DNA of 64,000 bases from Stentor roeselii (GCA_006503475.1 RSEH01000001.1:186001-250000), one strand, 5' to 3'. Numbered from the stretch's first letter, positions 36,807-47,197 are shown. Notes: generated by a model from the letters alone, not told the origin. A program made the numbers and translations.

Positions 36807-37592
36807 CTACACAATTTCACATCGACTCTCATCTTCCTCATCCCCCTTATCCCTGGAAGCACATCCAAAAAACGAGAAAAATCCTCCACCTTCCTCTTCA
36901 TCATCAGAGCTAACTTCCCCATCCTGTACATTGCTATCAAGTGCATTTCTCGCCAAGTCAAGAAAAGCTTCCTTAATCTCCGAATTCGTAAGTGCACTGA
37001 CCTTTCTGGACAAAAGTCCATATTTTTTTTTAAAACTTTCAACTTTCGAGTTAATTTCATGACTAGCAAGACAATCAATTTTCGTTCCAACAAGAATTTT
37101 TGCAGCTTTTCCAGATTTTTTCTTTCCAGCTTCTTTTTCTTCTCTCGTATGAATATATTCAATGACTTTACAGACTTCATCAAAACTTGCTTTGCTGGTG
37201 ACATCATAGACGTACATATATCCATGAATGATTGTTTCTTTAAAGAGAGGCTTGTCGTTGGGCTTCTTCTTTTCGGACCTTTTGTTTCCGAGGACTTGGT
37301 CGTAGTATTTGATTAAAGGGCTTTCTTCGGATTCTGAGCCTCCTACTTGAAGCATTGGATGGTTTATGGGGAACAGGTCTTCAATCTGCATCATGCAGTA
37401 TTGCTTGTGTTCTTCATCGTCTGTTATGTTTATTAGACGGCGGAATATGTTTGGCTCGTTTGTGGGCTCGTATACCCATTCGAATGAGTTGTTTACGAAA
37501 CGGTTTACTAGAGCTGATTTACCTGTGAAGGAACTTCCTAATACGCAGATTCGAATCATCTTGCCTTTGCCTTTTTCCTTTTTTGATGCCAT
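36807..37592 (-). CDS. Atypical Ras-like small GTPase with CAAX end
   Basis: In this 261-residue protein the P-loop GSSFTGKS is at residues 19-26. Later motifs are YVYDVTSKASFDEV, VGTKID in place of NKxD, and SALT. The C-terminus is CEIV, a prenylation box, after a Cys-containing acidic stretch. Two things are unusual. The DxxG/Q switch II is not recognisable. An insert of about 40 residues separates strand 3 from DVTSKAS. The core looks Ras/Rab-related, but switch II may be reshaped, so GTP hydrolysis by the usual Gln is doubtful. Membrane attachment by prenyl lipid is likely. Confidence 0.82.
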   Translation of the reverse strand: MASKKEKGKGKMIRICVLGSSFTGKSALVNRFVNNSFEWVYEPTNEPNIFRRLINITDDEEHKQYCMMQIEDLFPINHPMLQVGGSESEESPLIKYYDQVLGNKRSEKKKPNDKPLFKETIIHGYMYVYDVTSKASFDEVCKVIEYIHTREEKEAGKKKSGKAAKILVGTKIDCLASHEINSKVESFKKKYGLLSRKVSALTNSEIKEAFLDLARNALDSNVQDGEVSSDDEEEGGGFFSFFGCASRDKGDEEDESRCEIV

Positions 37593-37862
37593 TATTAAAA
37601 TTTTGTTGAGAAGGGGAAGTTTGAGAATTATCTTCTTGATGATTAGTTTTACTATTAGAAGCTTTAGTAATTCAATGTTTTATCTTTTCACATAAATATT
37701 AAAAGATCTGGTCTTTCTAAGACGTTTATTAAAAACCTCTTCAAAAAGAATAAATTTCCAATCAATCAAAAAACAATAAAATTATTCACAAGTTTCCCTT
37801 CCAAATAAATCTCACTCCTCATAAACCCAAATACCTACAAACTCTTTAAAATCCTTAATATC

Positions 37863-38759
37863 CTACAACCTGATCTCTACCTTAGCAACACCCAAGTACT
37901 TATCACTCAAGAACTTCTTCCTAGTTCCCTGCAGATTCGAGTTATGAGATTTAACCAACACAAATACCATTTCCTTAGAACAAGTCCTAACATCAGCTTC
38001 ACTAGCCTTACAAGCTTCAGCAAGTTCGCGACAAGCGAACTTAAGAATTCTCTGAGCAGCGACAATAGCCGAAACAGCTAAAACCGAAGGTCTAAACCTG
38101 ATAAATCTATAATCAACCAACGAGAGTTCCAGTGCAAATCTTGCAAAATTAAAAGAAAATTCATCAAGTTCACAAATTCTTGAAAATCTCTGCAAAAACC
38201 TGAAAGAACTTGGAACAGTCAAGTTGAAATTAAGAGCTTTTAATATAAGTCCTTCAGTTTGTAAGACCTGGTGGGTGTTATAAGCGTTGTCAGTGATATA
38301 AACGAAATCTTTTACTTCAGGAGGGTAAATTTCTTCGTATTTACAAGCGAGGAGCATGGAAGAGACTCCGACAAGTTGAAGGTTTTCTTTAGCGACTTGA
38401 GTACTTTGCAGGAATCGGTCGATTAGGTTGACTGTAAGATAAAGAGTCTCGTCGGCTAGTTTGAATTTAAAGTGAACTTCGATCAGCCAGTCGATTAACA
38501 CGCTTCGCATTCGCTCGCTTATCTTCTCTTGATGCAACATGTACCCCGCTCGAGGCATGAAAGTCTCTTCTGTGTTGTAAAGGTTCTCGAATATGTCTGA
38601 AATGTAGTCTGATACTTGAGGGTCTGTCTTTGAACTCAACTCGGATGATAGGGAATTCGTTATGTCTCTTCCAAATGAACGTGGAGGGTCTAGTGATAAG
38701 GACTTCAAACTTAATGATTGAGAAATTTCGTTCTCGCTTTGACTTTGAGGTAAATACAT
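37863..38759 (-). CDS. Mitotic (A/B-type) cyclin
   Basis: This 298-residue protein contains the diagnostic MRSVLIDWLIEVHFKFKLAD of A/B cyclins at about residues 85-104. The two cyclin folds follow, with LACKYEEIYPPEVKDFVYIT. It would bind and activate a CDK at mitosis. Near the N-terminus RSFGRDITN resembles a destruction box (RxxLxxIxN) with Gly at the Leu position, so APC/C recognition may be altered or use a different degron. The upstream region contains a G-rich tract. Confidence 0.93.
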   Translation of the reverse strand: MYLPQSQSENEISQSLSLKSLSLDPPRSFGRDITNSLSSELSSKTDPQVSDYISDIFENLYNTEETFMPRAGYMLHQEKISERMRSVLIDWLIEVHFKFKLADETLYLTVNLIDRFLQSTQVAKENLQLVGVSSMLLACKYEEIYPPEVKDFVYITDNAYNTHQVLQTEGLILKALNFNLTVPSSFRFLQRFSRICELDEFSFNFARFALELSLVDYRFIRFRPSVLAVSAIVAAQRILKFACRELAEACKASEADVRTCSKEMVFVLVKSHNSNLQGTRKKFLSDKYLGVAKVEIRL

Positions 38760-39426
38760 TTTTTGTTAGGAAGTTTAACGGAAAATGTTTAAATTTAAGA
38801 TGGAAATAATTTGAAGGTTTGGATTTTTTTTTTGTGAGTTTTTTTTTGGGGGTGGGTTGGAGGCATGGGAGGGTGTTAGATTTTATGGATGTTTTAGGAG
38901 TTGAATATTTTTTTGGGTTGGAGTTTTGAAGGATTTTAGAGATTTTGGTGGAGTTTTGTGTGGAAAAGGAGGTGATTTTTAGTTCTTTGATGGTTTGAGT
39001 AGATGAGGTTTAGATAGAAAAAGATTAATTCTTGTTATAAATTTTGGTTATTTTTCAAAAATTTTTTAGAGTTACCCTGAAGAGTAGGTAGATTTATCCT
39101 GTTAAACTCAATTTTCCTGAATTTCCTTTAAGAACTCCTTATATTTGACTAATACTCCTATCAATTAAAATAATATAACTCATAGAAACGAGTCACTACA
39201 AAACCTCACAACTTACCTCTAAACATTTTAAACTTTCATTATTTAACCTCTTGAGAAATTTAATCTAATCTTCTCTATACAAACCTGTTTAAAATCCCTC
39301 AACTCAAGAACCCTCCTTAAAAACCTTTCTTCTTCCATCCAAATAAAAACTACCAAAAAATTCTCATCAAATCCAATATTTACGATTTCCATTTAATCTC
39401 CAATAGGTAATAAAAAAATCATTTAA
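38760..39426. other. Divergent intergenic region with strong strand bias
   Basis: About 670 bases between the cyclin (minus) and an unknown plus-strand gene. From 38760 to about 39000 the plus strand is G/T-rich, and from about 39100 to 39426 it is C/A-rich. Each gene therefore has a C/A-rich leader on its own coding strand. No coding frame was seen. Confidence 0.6.
38848..38873 (+). promoter_or_regulatory. Potential G-quadruplex upstream of the cyclin gene
   Basis: Four runs of at least three G occur in 26 bases (38848-38852, 38854-38856, 38867-38869, 38871-38873) with loops of 1, 10 and 1. The site is about 90-115 bp upstream of the cyclin start. Such a tract stands out in this AT-rich sequence. 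A regulatory role is conjecture. Confidence 0.45.
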
Positions 39427-39900
39427 ATGCTTACAACAGAGAATCTCTCCACAAAACCTGACTTCTTCCCAAAGTCCAGACTAGCAATGACATCAACATC
39501 AACAAACAACATGCGACGTCCTTATTTAAATGAAATTTATTCTCTTCCATTAAGTCGAAGCGAAGACAGATCAATCAGAAATCGTTATCTTTCATCAATG
39601 ATATCAAGACTAATGACGAAAAATTTAGGAATCAAATACAAAATTGAATCTGAAACTGTTTTCGAGACTAACACCCAGAAGTTCTTTAAGTTAAGAGAAA
39701 AGAAAAGGAAAATCAAACTTAAAAGAGAAAATCCGGAAGTTGTTGATCTTTATACAGATGACCCGGAGTACTTGAAGTATGAATCAAAGGATTTTAGTCC
39801 GAATCTTGGCAGTTCGATGACTATTCAGAGATATATGGGTCAAAATGCGATGAAGAAGAGGAAACAAACTCGTTTTATGTCGAAACTTGCTCGGTTCTAG
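39427..39900 (+). CDS. Unknown basic protein
   Basis: This 157-residue protein is rich in Arg, Lys and Ser with no recognised domain. The central part (FFKLREKKRKIKLKR) is strongly basic. Two acidic spots (YTDDPEYLKYE) follow, and the C-terminus is basic (MKKRKQTRFMSKLARF). There is no signal or membrane segment. It may bind nucleic acid or a cytoskeletal partner, but this is only composition. The preceding C/A-rich leader matches other genes here. Confidence 0.6.
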   Translation: MLTTENLSTKPDFFPKSRLAMTSTSTNNMRRPYLNEIYSLPLSRSEDRSIRNRYLSSMISRLMTKNLGIKYKIESETVFETNTQKFFKLREKKRKIKLKRENPEVVDLYTDDPEYLKYESKDFSPNLGSSMTIQRYMGQNAMKKRKQTRFMSKLARF

Positions 39901-40454
39901 TGGTAATCAGGTTTTTGATTTTTTTGAGAAGACTAGAATTTTTTAGTTTTAAGAAGGTTTAGGTTTGAGAATGGGATGATTATGGTTCGAAGGTATCAGC
40001 TTGAAATTTGATTGGAATACATGAAGTTATCTGTCTTTCAAATTGAAGTAATTTTTTCGTTGATAGAGGTGAAAACTTAATTGGTTTTTAATTTGTTGGA
40101 ATTTTTTTTGTTGTAGAGTGAAGGACTATAAATTTCTTGATAAGTTTTAATTGAAGTACTGTCAAATCAGAGATTAATATGATAAATTATCTTTAGGATT
40201 GAACAACTGTAATTTAGTTTTAGATATATATTTGAAAGTAATTAAATGAAGCTATATGAGAGGTATTCTATTCAGCATTATATTTTCAAGGTTAAAGATT
40301 CCCAAATTATTTCACAATGAGTTGGATAAATTCTTGATCATTTAAGGTAGGAGAATATGTTAGAAATCTTCTATCAATATCTAAAATACCTGAAAAATCA
40401 TCTCAACCCACATCCTAAAAAAATCCTAACTATTATAAACACCAAGCAACTTCT
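39901..40454. other. Spacer between convergent genes
   Basis: About 550 bases, G/T-rich near the plus-strand gene and A/C-rich near the minus-strand gene. No gene, repeat or RNA was recognised. Confidence 0.55.
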
Positions 40455-41996
40455 CTATTCACCCTCCTTCAAAAAATCCTCTCCCAATCTGATCCCATTT
40501 TTCCTATTCTTACTGTTCCTGACCCTAAACAAAAAATTCGGAGGAGCAAGTCGCGGGTTATTTTTCTTAACATTCGCCAAATGAATATTTCCAGTTTCAC
40601 ATTTAGGCCAATAAAAATTGCTGAAATTTCTAACATTCCATCCTTTTTCATACTCCTTCCTATTTTCACTCAATCCTCTGCGATGAAGTCTCAAAGGTTT
40701 CTTCAAAGCTTCCTGAAAAAACTCAAAAACCTTTTTCGGTTCCCTTGCACTTCTCCGAGTTTTAACATCTTCAAAAGACGCAGAAATAATATCACTTCTT
40801 TCCAAGTCTCTAAAACGATCATTAAGCCAAATTGAGTCAGTTTTAAGAGTCGATGAAAAAGATTCAAAAAGTTCAGGTTTTACGAGTTTTCCAGCAAAAT
40901 TCGCAGCAGTGATTTGATAAACTTCAGCTGAAGCCGAGTTACAAACACATGAAAAGTTCCTGAAAGGAATTCCATGAATGACTTCTTCAAAGCCGATGAG
41001 TTCTTTTTCTCCTTTGATGACTAGTTCGACTTTATGAAGCCTGGAGCTTCTTTTACTTGAGAAGTTTCTGAGACCTGGAAGGTCTGAAACAGGAGTTTCT
41101 TGTTTTATTGTTCTTGAAAGGGCGAAGTTTCCTTTGCGGATGATGAAGACGTGGCTTGGCGGTTGTCCTTGTTTATAAAGAAACTGTCCTTTTGTGAATA
41201 CTTTTAACTTAAAAAAACCGAGAATTCTTTTTATTTCGTATCGACTCCATTTAACGAAAAGTGTCACTGACTGTAAAAAGTCAAACATTCTTAAAGTCCT
41301 TTCTCTTGAGACCTCTTTTATTACTTTCGCCATCACAGTACTTGAAATACTTGCAACTTGCACATCACTTTTCGCAACTGCATTCATTGTTCGACGTTTC
41401 GAAGGAAAAAGAGCCTCATGTCCAAAATCATGTCCAGGAAGAACAGTTTTAGAAAGTTCATCATTTTCATCGTTATTATTTGATTGAATGATAAATTCAA
41501 CTAGTTCTTGACTTTCATTTTCAAGAGCTTCTTGAGAAATTATTTCATTTTCCCGATTTGGCTCACTTGAAAGTTTCTGAGAAATTTCATATAAAAGCAC
41601 TGGATTGATCGTCACTGCTTTCGACCTCGGCCTGAGAAGTCTGGCAAAGTCTTCATCACTCAGTTCATCTGAAGAGTCATCTGAAGAAGAAAGCTCTGAA
41701 TCTTCTTTTTCTGTTACTTGATACAAAGCGACTTCACCTTTCAAAAGAATAAAAAACTTGTTACTTTGATCACCTTTCGCGTAAATGAACTGGTTTTTTG
41801 TAAAGACTTCTAAAGTTAAGAGGTTTGAGAACTTTTCTTGAACTTGATTCGAGTACTTTGCCCGAAGTCGAGAAAATAATGGGACTGAGTAGGTCAGGTC
41901 TAGAAGTTCTTGATTTTCGAACTCGGAACGAGAGAAAAGAGGCACTGACAGGATCTGAGCGATTCGACTTCCATTGAAAAATATATTCGAAGTCAT
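40455..41996 (-). CDS. Protein with two cyclic-nucleotide-binding domains
   Basis: This 513-residue protein has CNBD 1 beginning near residue 63 (FTKNQFIYAKGDQSNKFFIL). It is interrupted by a long acidic insert (SSDDSSDELSDEDFARLL) before its FGHEALF cassette. CNBD 2 begins near residue 268 (FTKGQFLYKQGQPPSHVFII) and has another insert, then GFEEVIHG in place of the phosphate cassette. Neither domain has a clean FGE...RxA motif, so cyclic nucleotide binding may be lost or altered. The C-terminus is basic. It is not a channel (no membrane helices) and not a PKA regulatory subunit of standard form. It lies 19 bp downstream of the 64-residue gene on the same strand. Confidence 0.83.
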   Translation of the reverse strand: MTSNIFFNGSRIAQILSVPLFSRSEFENQELLDLTYSVPLFSRLRAKYSNQVQEKFSNLLTLEVFTKNQFIYAKGDQSNKFFILLKGEVALYQVTEKEDSELSSSDDSSDELSDEDFARLLRPRSKAVTINPVLLYEISQKLSSEPNRENEIISQEALENESQELVEFIIQSNNNDENDELSKTVLPGHDFGHEALFPSKRRTMNAVAKSDVQVASISSTVMAKVIKEVSRERTLRMFDFLQSVTLFVKWSRYEIKRILGFFKLKVFTKGQFLYKQGQPPSHVFIIRKGNFALSRTIKQETPVSDLPGLRNFSSKRSSRLHKVELVIKGEKELIGFEEVIHGIPFRNFSCVCNSASAEVYQITAANFAGKLVKPELFESFSSTLKTDSIWLNDRFRDLERSDIISASFEDVKTRRSAREPKKVFEFFQEALKKPLRLHRRGLSENRKEYEKGWNVRNFSNFYWPKCETGNIHLANVKKNNPRLAPPNFLFRVRNSKNRKNGIRLGEDFLKEGE

Positions 41997-42015
41997 TTAT
42001 TAGAGAGTCATTTAA

Positions 42016-42210
42016 TTAAGGGCTACTGGATAGGAGGGAAAGGTCTGATAAGGAATTTACCTCTGGGGCTTCGTGGGCGAATATGTACTCGGCTTTTTCG
42101 CTGGATGGCATTGGGTTGATTACTACTGTATCGATTATTAAGGCTTCTCCGAGGTCGTCTTCTGTGTCGAGTAGCGGGTTGCTTAGTGATAAACAGCAGC
42201 TGGTTCCCAT
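42016..42210 (-). CDS. Small protein with dual lipid-anchor start
   Basis: This 64-residue ORF begins MGTSCCLSLSNPLLD. Gly2 with Cys5-Cys6 is a typical myristoylation/palmitoylation signal. The rest is acidic and polar with no domain. It may be a small membrane-tethered adaptor. It opens 19 bp upstream of the CNBD protein on the same strand. Support is the clean lipidation motif and codon bias unlike the AT-rich spacer upstream. Small size keeps confidence moderate. Confidence 0.55.
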   Translation of the reverse strand: MGTSCCLSLSNPLLDTEDDLGEALIIDTVVINPMPSSEKAEYIFAHEAPEVNSLSDLSLLSSSP

Positions 42211-43395
42211 TTATTATGATTAGAATGTTTTATGCTTGGAATGGATTTGATTATTTTATTGTATTTACTGAGTCTTAAAGTCTCTTGAAACTCTTTAAAT
42301 TGATATAGACTTGCATTTCAAACTAATAATCAAATTATTGAAAGAATTAGTCTTTAACTCTTAATGATTTTAAAAATATCAAAGATTACCTTAAAATTAT
42401 TTAATTATCTTTGCTAAAAGAATAGCAAATTTTTTTGAGATGTTGATTTAATATAGTTGTTAATTTATTCAACTATTTTGAACCATATATATAATAAATA
42501 AAACCTAAAATCTGACATTAGAGTTTTCTAATCATTTCTACCAGGAATCAAACTTAATAATCAAAGATAAATTGATAGTAGTCAAATTATTTATTAATTT
42601 TACCTGGTATATCGATTTTTTTGAATCAAGTCTCTTTGAAAATCTAATAAAATAATGATTTGAATATGATGTCTATTAAGTTTTTAGTTATGAATATAAT
42701 CCTTCTCATTTTTTTTATGGTTCATCATATCTAAGTTATGAAATCTAAGCTTAAATTTAATGTTGATAGTTAATAATTACATCCTGATATACTTATATGG
42801 TCAGATTAGCTTGATTAAATTATTCTATATTAGTACTCTAGTGCATTAAAAATTTTTAACATAGATTTGATTATTAAAAAATTATAAAGAAATCAAATAA
42901 GGATAAAAAAATATAGAAGCTAATATAAGCATTCTTTTTTTATAAGGTCAACATATATAAATAAGATTCAATTGATATATGAAGATTTAATATATTTATA
43001 TATAAGTTTGTAAATATATCTTTGTTCATCGATAAAATAATTCTGAGTTGAACAACTTGAGTGATTTATATCACTAAAAATTAATCTTTCAAATTGATAA
43101 ATTAAAGCTAGTTGTTTAATTCATATGAATATGATACATAATACCATTTAATATTCTGATATAATAAATAATATGCACCTTAAGGTTTATTTGATTAGGA
43201 TATGGTATAAAACTACATGATAATAAAAAATACATAAATATCATATCTCTAATAATTTATAATCTCCTATGAAAAACAAAATTTAAAAAATCCTCAAAAA
43301 CCTGAACTCAGCCATTTATTCTACATAATTCTCTAAAATGTAATAAAAATTGATATAATCACCCGGACATTCATAATCCTTTAAAATTAATAAAC
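42211..43395. other. Long AT-rich non-coding stretch
   Basis: About 1.2 kb of very AT-rich sequence with frequent stops in all frames. No repeat family, RNA gene or degraded ORF was recognised. It marks the left edge of the gene-poor island that runs to about 54.6 kb. Confidence 0.6.
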
Positions 43396-44188
43396 ATGGA
43401 ATGCAATCATCCAGAATGCAGCAAATCTGTATACAGCATCTGCAAAACCTGCACCCCAAGCGAAGCCCACTTCTGTAAAAGCCATGGTGTGGCACATTCC
43501 AGTGAATTCGAGCATATAGTTGAAAAAATAAACAGAAGATTCAAACGCATTATGATAAAAGCTGAACTAAAAAAGTGCATTTCAAGGATACTTGAAGAAA
43601 CTCATCAAATTATATCAGAGATCAAGAGAATATCTAAAGAAGTGATAAATGAGTTGAGAAAAACAAGTCAAAATTTAAGAAAACTTAGATTAAGTGTTAA
43701 TTAGCTTCAACAAGAAAATTTATTCAAATGTGATGAAAGAAATGGCAGAAATCAAGTTCGAAAATAATTGTGATCTTAATGCTACTGGTAAGATTTACTT
43801 AGAGTTTAATAAATCTACTCTTAACGATAAAATAATAATTATTAAAGAAACTTGGAGTTCATTCACTTTGACTGATAAAATCGATAATTTAATGTTATCG
43901 AATGACAGACGATTTTTATTTATATGTATCTTTGATTTAGGTAAAAAAAATCAGATTGTATATTTAAAAAGACAGTAAATTCAATGAAGTACATAAAAAT
44001 TCCAAAGAAAATAGATACCAAAAAAAATCAAGCGGTTCAGTAGAGACATTTGAAGCTTTAAAAGTTTGGAATGTACAAACTCAAATTATTGAAATGATGG
44101 GTCAAGATGATTGGAGTAAAAATGATGGAATTCATGCGAAAAAATGGAAGGATCGATACTCTGAATGTATTAACAAAAGATGGGGGTA
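43396..44188 (+). pseudogene. Broken B-box-like/coiled-coil/WD40 gene
   Basis: An ORF of 102 codons (43396-43704) starts MECNHPECSKSVYSICKTC and continues as a Cys/His zinc finger (HFCKSHGVAH) and a coiled coil (KKCISRILEETHQIISEIKR). It meets a TAG. The next frame (from about 43694 to 43978) carries on with plausible sequence (MAEIKFENNCDLNATGKIYL), and a third stretch near 44026-44188 holds a WD-like EALKVWNVQTQIIE. The order matches the larger gene at 50843. At least two frame breaks with no 15-nt intron solution point to a decayed family copy. Product function unknown. Confidence 0.6.
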
Positions 44189-44827
44189 GGATAGATAAGA
44201 TTAGCTTAGAAATAATAATGAATATTGTTGGTGGCTGTCTTTGTTGATTATAATTTTCACTGTTTCGAGTATAAAACTAACTGTACCTGACTTTTACTTA
44301 ATTTTATTTCTTTTCATACCGAAAGCGAACAAGATAGAATAAAGTTTCTGATATTAAGATAGTAGAACTGAGAAAGACTCTTATAAATAAGAAAAAAATC
44401 GTTTTTAATAACGAAATTACCTGCGAAGATTACAAGGGCCAAGATCTGAGAAGAACCTTCTATCGATCAATAAAGATTATATTTTCAATGAATTTCATAT
44501 CTATACCATAACTACCAGATTCTGGTCCAAGTTGTTAATATTCAAGTAGTATTAGTAAATAAATTATGGAACAAGATAAAAAATTTAATAGTCTTGGCCA
44601 TCTAGATATTAGGTAATAATCTAATATTTATTTCATATGAAATGAATACAACATAAGTAAACATAGGAATTAATCGATTACTCACTAATTAAAATTCATT
44701 TGCATACTAATGATGAATTAATAAGTAAGTATAATAGCTATCTAAATTCAATAACTAAAATGATTTAAAAATCCACAGTTGAAGCATATTCATCATTAAA
44801 AATTTTAATTCTCTAAATTCATAAACC
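44189..44827. other. AT-rich spacer
   Basis: About 640 bases between the broken gene and the kinase stop. I see no gene or repeat. Confidence 0.55.
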
Positions 44828-47197
44828 TTAACTATTATTCAATAAACTCTCTAACCTCGAAACAATATCATAAAAATCAAGTCTATTTCCCGGATTTTCT
44901 TCACAACACCTAGCAACCAAATCCTTCAAATCATTTGAATATTCTCCTTGAATCAAATCAACATTAAGTCTATCAATAATTTGTTTATTTAGCTTTTCAA
45001 TGTAAATCTGTCTTTCTAGAGGTTCCGCAAAAATTTCCCACAAAACAATAGAGTAAGAAAAGACATCGCAAGCGGTAGTATAAAATTTTCCAGATTTAAC
45101 CTCAGGGGCCATCCATCCAAAAGTTCCAACTCGATTAGTCATTCGGTTGATGCCTTCTATTCGAGATAAGCCGAAATCAGTTATCTTTACAATTGGTTCT
45201 TCATTTATATTCAAAACTTGCTTGCTGATGAGAATGTTCTCACTTTTAAGGTCTCGATGAAGAATTGGTGGACTTTGGCTATGCATAAAAAGCATGGCTT
45301 TAGCGATGTCTAAAGCGATTTTGAGTTTTGATCTGGAAGAGATTTTGTTGTAGAAAAGAAATTTGTCTAAAGATCCTTCTTTGCAGTATTCGTATATGAG
45401 ATTTAGTTGATCGTATTCATCATAGAAGTAACCTAAAAATTTTACGATATTAGGATGTTGTAATCTGGAATTTGATAAAATTTCTCGCTCTAAATATTTT
45501 TTATCAACAAAATTATTAATAAAAACCTTTACTGCTACTTCTTCGTTATTTAAAATTCCTTTAAGAACCTTAGAAGTCGATCCAGATCCCAGCTCATCTT
45601 CAGAGATAATGATTTGAGCTGGATCGATTTTCATCTCTTCTAATTTTCCAGCATGTATAGAATCTCTATGAATGCAAATTTCTAGAGTTAGAGGAACTGA
45701 AACTTGAAAATCAATAAAAGGAAACCTATTGTAAATTGTTTGAAGTTTCCTTGAAAAGATAATTCTTGCACTAATTAAGTTATTTTTAAATTCACCTAAG
45801 TTTATAATATTTTTCATTAAGTAAGAGTAAATAATTAGTATTTCATTCACAACAGATTCAGTAATATTACCAAAAAAATTTAAAACTTCTTTTTGACTTA
45901 ATACTTTCGATAAAAACCTTATCAAATGACCCAAATACTTTAAAATCATCTCAGAATACTCATTAAAACAATCCAATTTCCAACAAGTTCCAATATCCAC
46001 ATTAAAACTCCCAATTAATTCATACTTATCCCTCAAAATCCCCAAATAACTCTCCAGAAAATTATCCTGTCCAACAAATTTTCTATAAAACTTCTCAATT
46101 TTCTGTTTAATCTCTAAAAATTTCTCTCTATAAGCTAAAGTATTTACTTTCAGCGAATAAGAATGAATAAGCCAAACAGCCTTCAAAGCTTTTTCCTGAG
46201 AATCAATTTTTTTCTTTACAAGACATCCAAAAAACTTAGAAAAACTTGCCGGGTCTGCAGTTTTTTCCAGAAGTTTCTGAAAATATCTGGGATTAGGAAC
46301 ATCTCTCGAGTTTAAAATAGAAGAAATTAAAGAATCAGTTGATTTATTTAAAAATTCAGTGATTTTCGAGAATTGCTGAGGAACTGATGTGAAAACTTGT
46401 TTAATTGCATCAAGACTTCCTCTAAGCATCGGGTCGATAATAAAGCAAAGTTTGAAAACTCTTCGAAAAATCGGATTTTGCTCGTTTTCAACAAGTGCTT
46501 GTTTTTCATCGTCGAATTTATCTAAAGTCTCTGAAGGGTGAAGGATTTTAAATAAAATACATCCTAAGCTCCAGATGTCGACTGCTGGGCTGATGTTGTA
46601 TCCGTGCTTTATTAGTTCTGGGGCCTTGAAATGTTTGTTTTGAATTGAAATACGTTTTTTCAGCTTTGATGCTTCAAGGTTAAGATCTTCTAGATTAAGA
46701 GAGTTTTCGAATCCGATGATTTTTAACTTCAGGTCTTTGTTTATGAAGATTGTTTCGAGATTTAAACAAGAGTGAATCAGTTGTTTTTCATGGACTTGCT
46801 TTAGAAGGGTTATTAAAGGAATGATTAAACTTTGGGGATCTATTGATACTTTTTGCTTTAAGTAAGAAGATAGGGGCAGAAAGTCTTTTAAGGTGTAGAT
46901 TAGGAAGTGCTTGTTGTTTAGTTCGACTTTTTCTAGGATTTGAAGAGAAATCTTTTGCTTTTCGTTTATTTGGGTTAGGATTTTTATTTCTTTTTCTATG
47001 GATTTTTCGGGAGATTTTGTGTTGTAGAGTTTTACTAGGTAGAAAGTTTCACGCTTCTTGTAGATGTAGTTTATCAGGTTTGGCGTTGATGGAAGGTTTT
47101 GGTGGAATTCTAGAGTATGATCTCTTGTAGTTAGACACATGCTTGCATTAATCAAGCTCCATGAATTTCTGTTTTCCATATATATAATGTTCTTCAT
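44828..47197 (-). CDS. Tandem pseudokinase and TKL-type protein kinase
   Basis: The product is 789 residues from the ATG at 47197; a second ATG at 47179 gives MENRNSW. The N-terminal half is kinase-like but lacks key residues. The catalytic loop is HSCLNLETIFI instead of HRDLKxxNxL and the DFG site reads IIGFENS, yet APELIKHGYNISPAVDIWSLG is normal, so it is a pseudokinase. The C-terminal half is complete: GSGSTSKVLKG, VAVKVF, HRDLKSENILI, ITDFGLSR, GWMAPEVKSGKFYTTACDVFSYS. This resembles TKL kinases (Raf/MLK type). The layout echoes the regulatory pairing in JAK kinases, though unrelated in origin. Confidence 0.87.
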   Translation of the reverse strand: MKNIIYMENRNSWSLINASMCLTTRDHTLEFHQNLPSTPNLINYIYKKRETFYLVKLYNTKSPEKSIEKEIKILTQINEKQKISLQILEKVELNNKHFLIYTLKDFLPLSSYLKQKVSIDPQSLIIPLITLLKQVHEKQLIHSCLNLETIFINKDLKLKIIGFENSLNLEDLNLEASKLKKRISIQNKHFKAPELIKHGYNISPAVDIWSLGCILFKILHPSETLDKFDDEKQALVENEQNPIFRRVFKLCFIIDPMLRGSLDAIKQVFTSVPQQFSKITEFLNKSTDSLISSILNSRDVPNPRYFQKLLEKTADPASFSKFFGCLVKKKIDSQEKALKAVWLIHSYSLKVNTLAYREKFLEIKQKIEKFYRKFVGQDNFLESYLGILRDKYELIGSFNVDIGTCWKLDCFNEYSEMILKYLGHLIRFLSKVLSQKEVLNFFGNITESVVNEILIIYSYLMKNIINLGEFKNNLISARIIFSRKLQTIYNRFPFIDFQVSVPLTLEICIHRDSIHAGKLEEMKIDPAQIIISEDELGSGSTSKVLKGILNNEEVAVKVFINNFVDKKYLEREILSNSRLQHPNIVKFLGYFYDEYDQLNLIYEYCKEGSLDKFLFYNKISSRSKLKIALDIAKAMLFMHSQSPPILHRDLKSENILISKQVLNINEEPIVKITDFGLSRIEGINRMTNRVGTFGWMAPEVKSGKFYTTACDVFSYSIVLWEIFAEPLERQIYIEKLNKQIIDRLNVDLIQGEYSNDLKDLVARCCEENPGNRLDFYDIVSRLESLLNNS

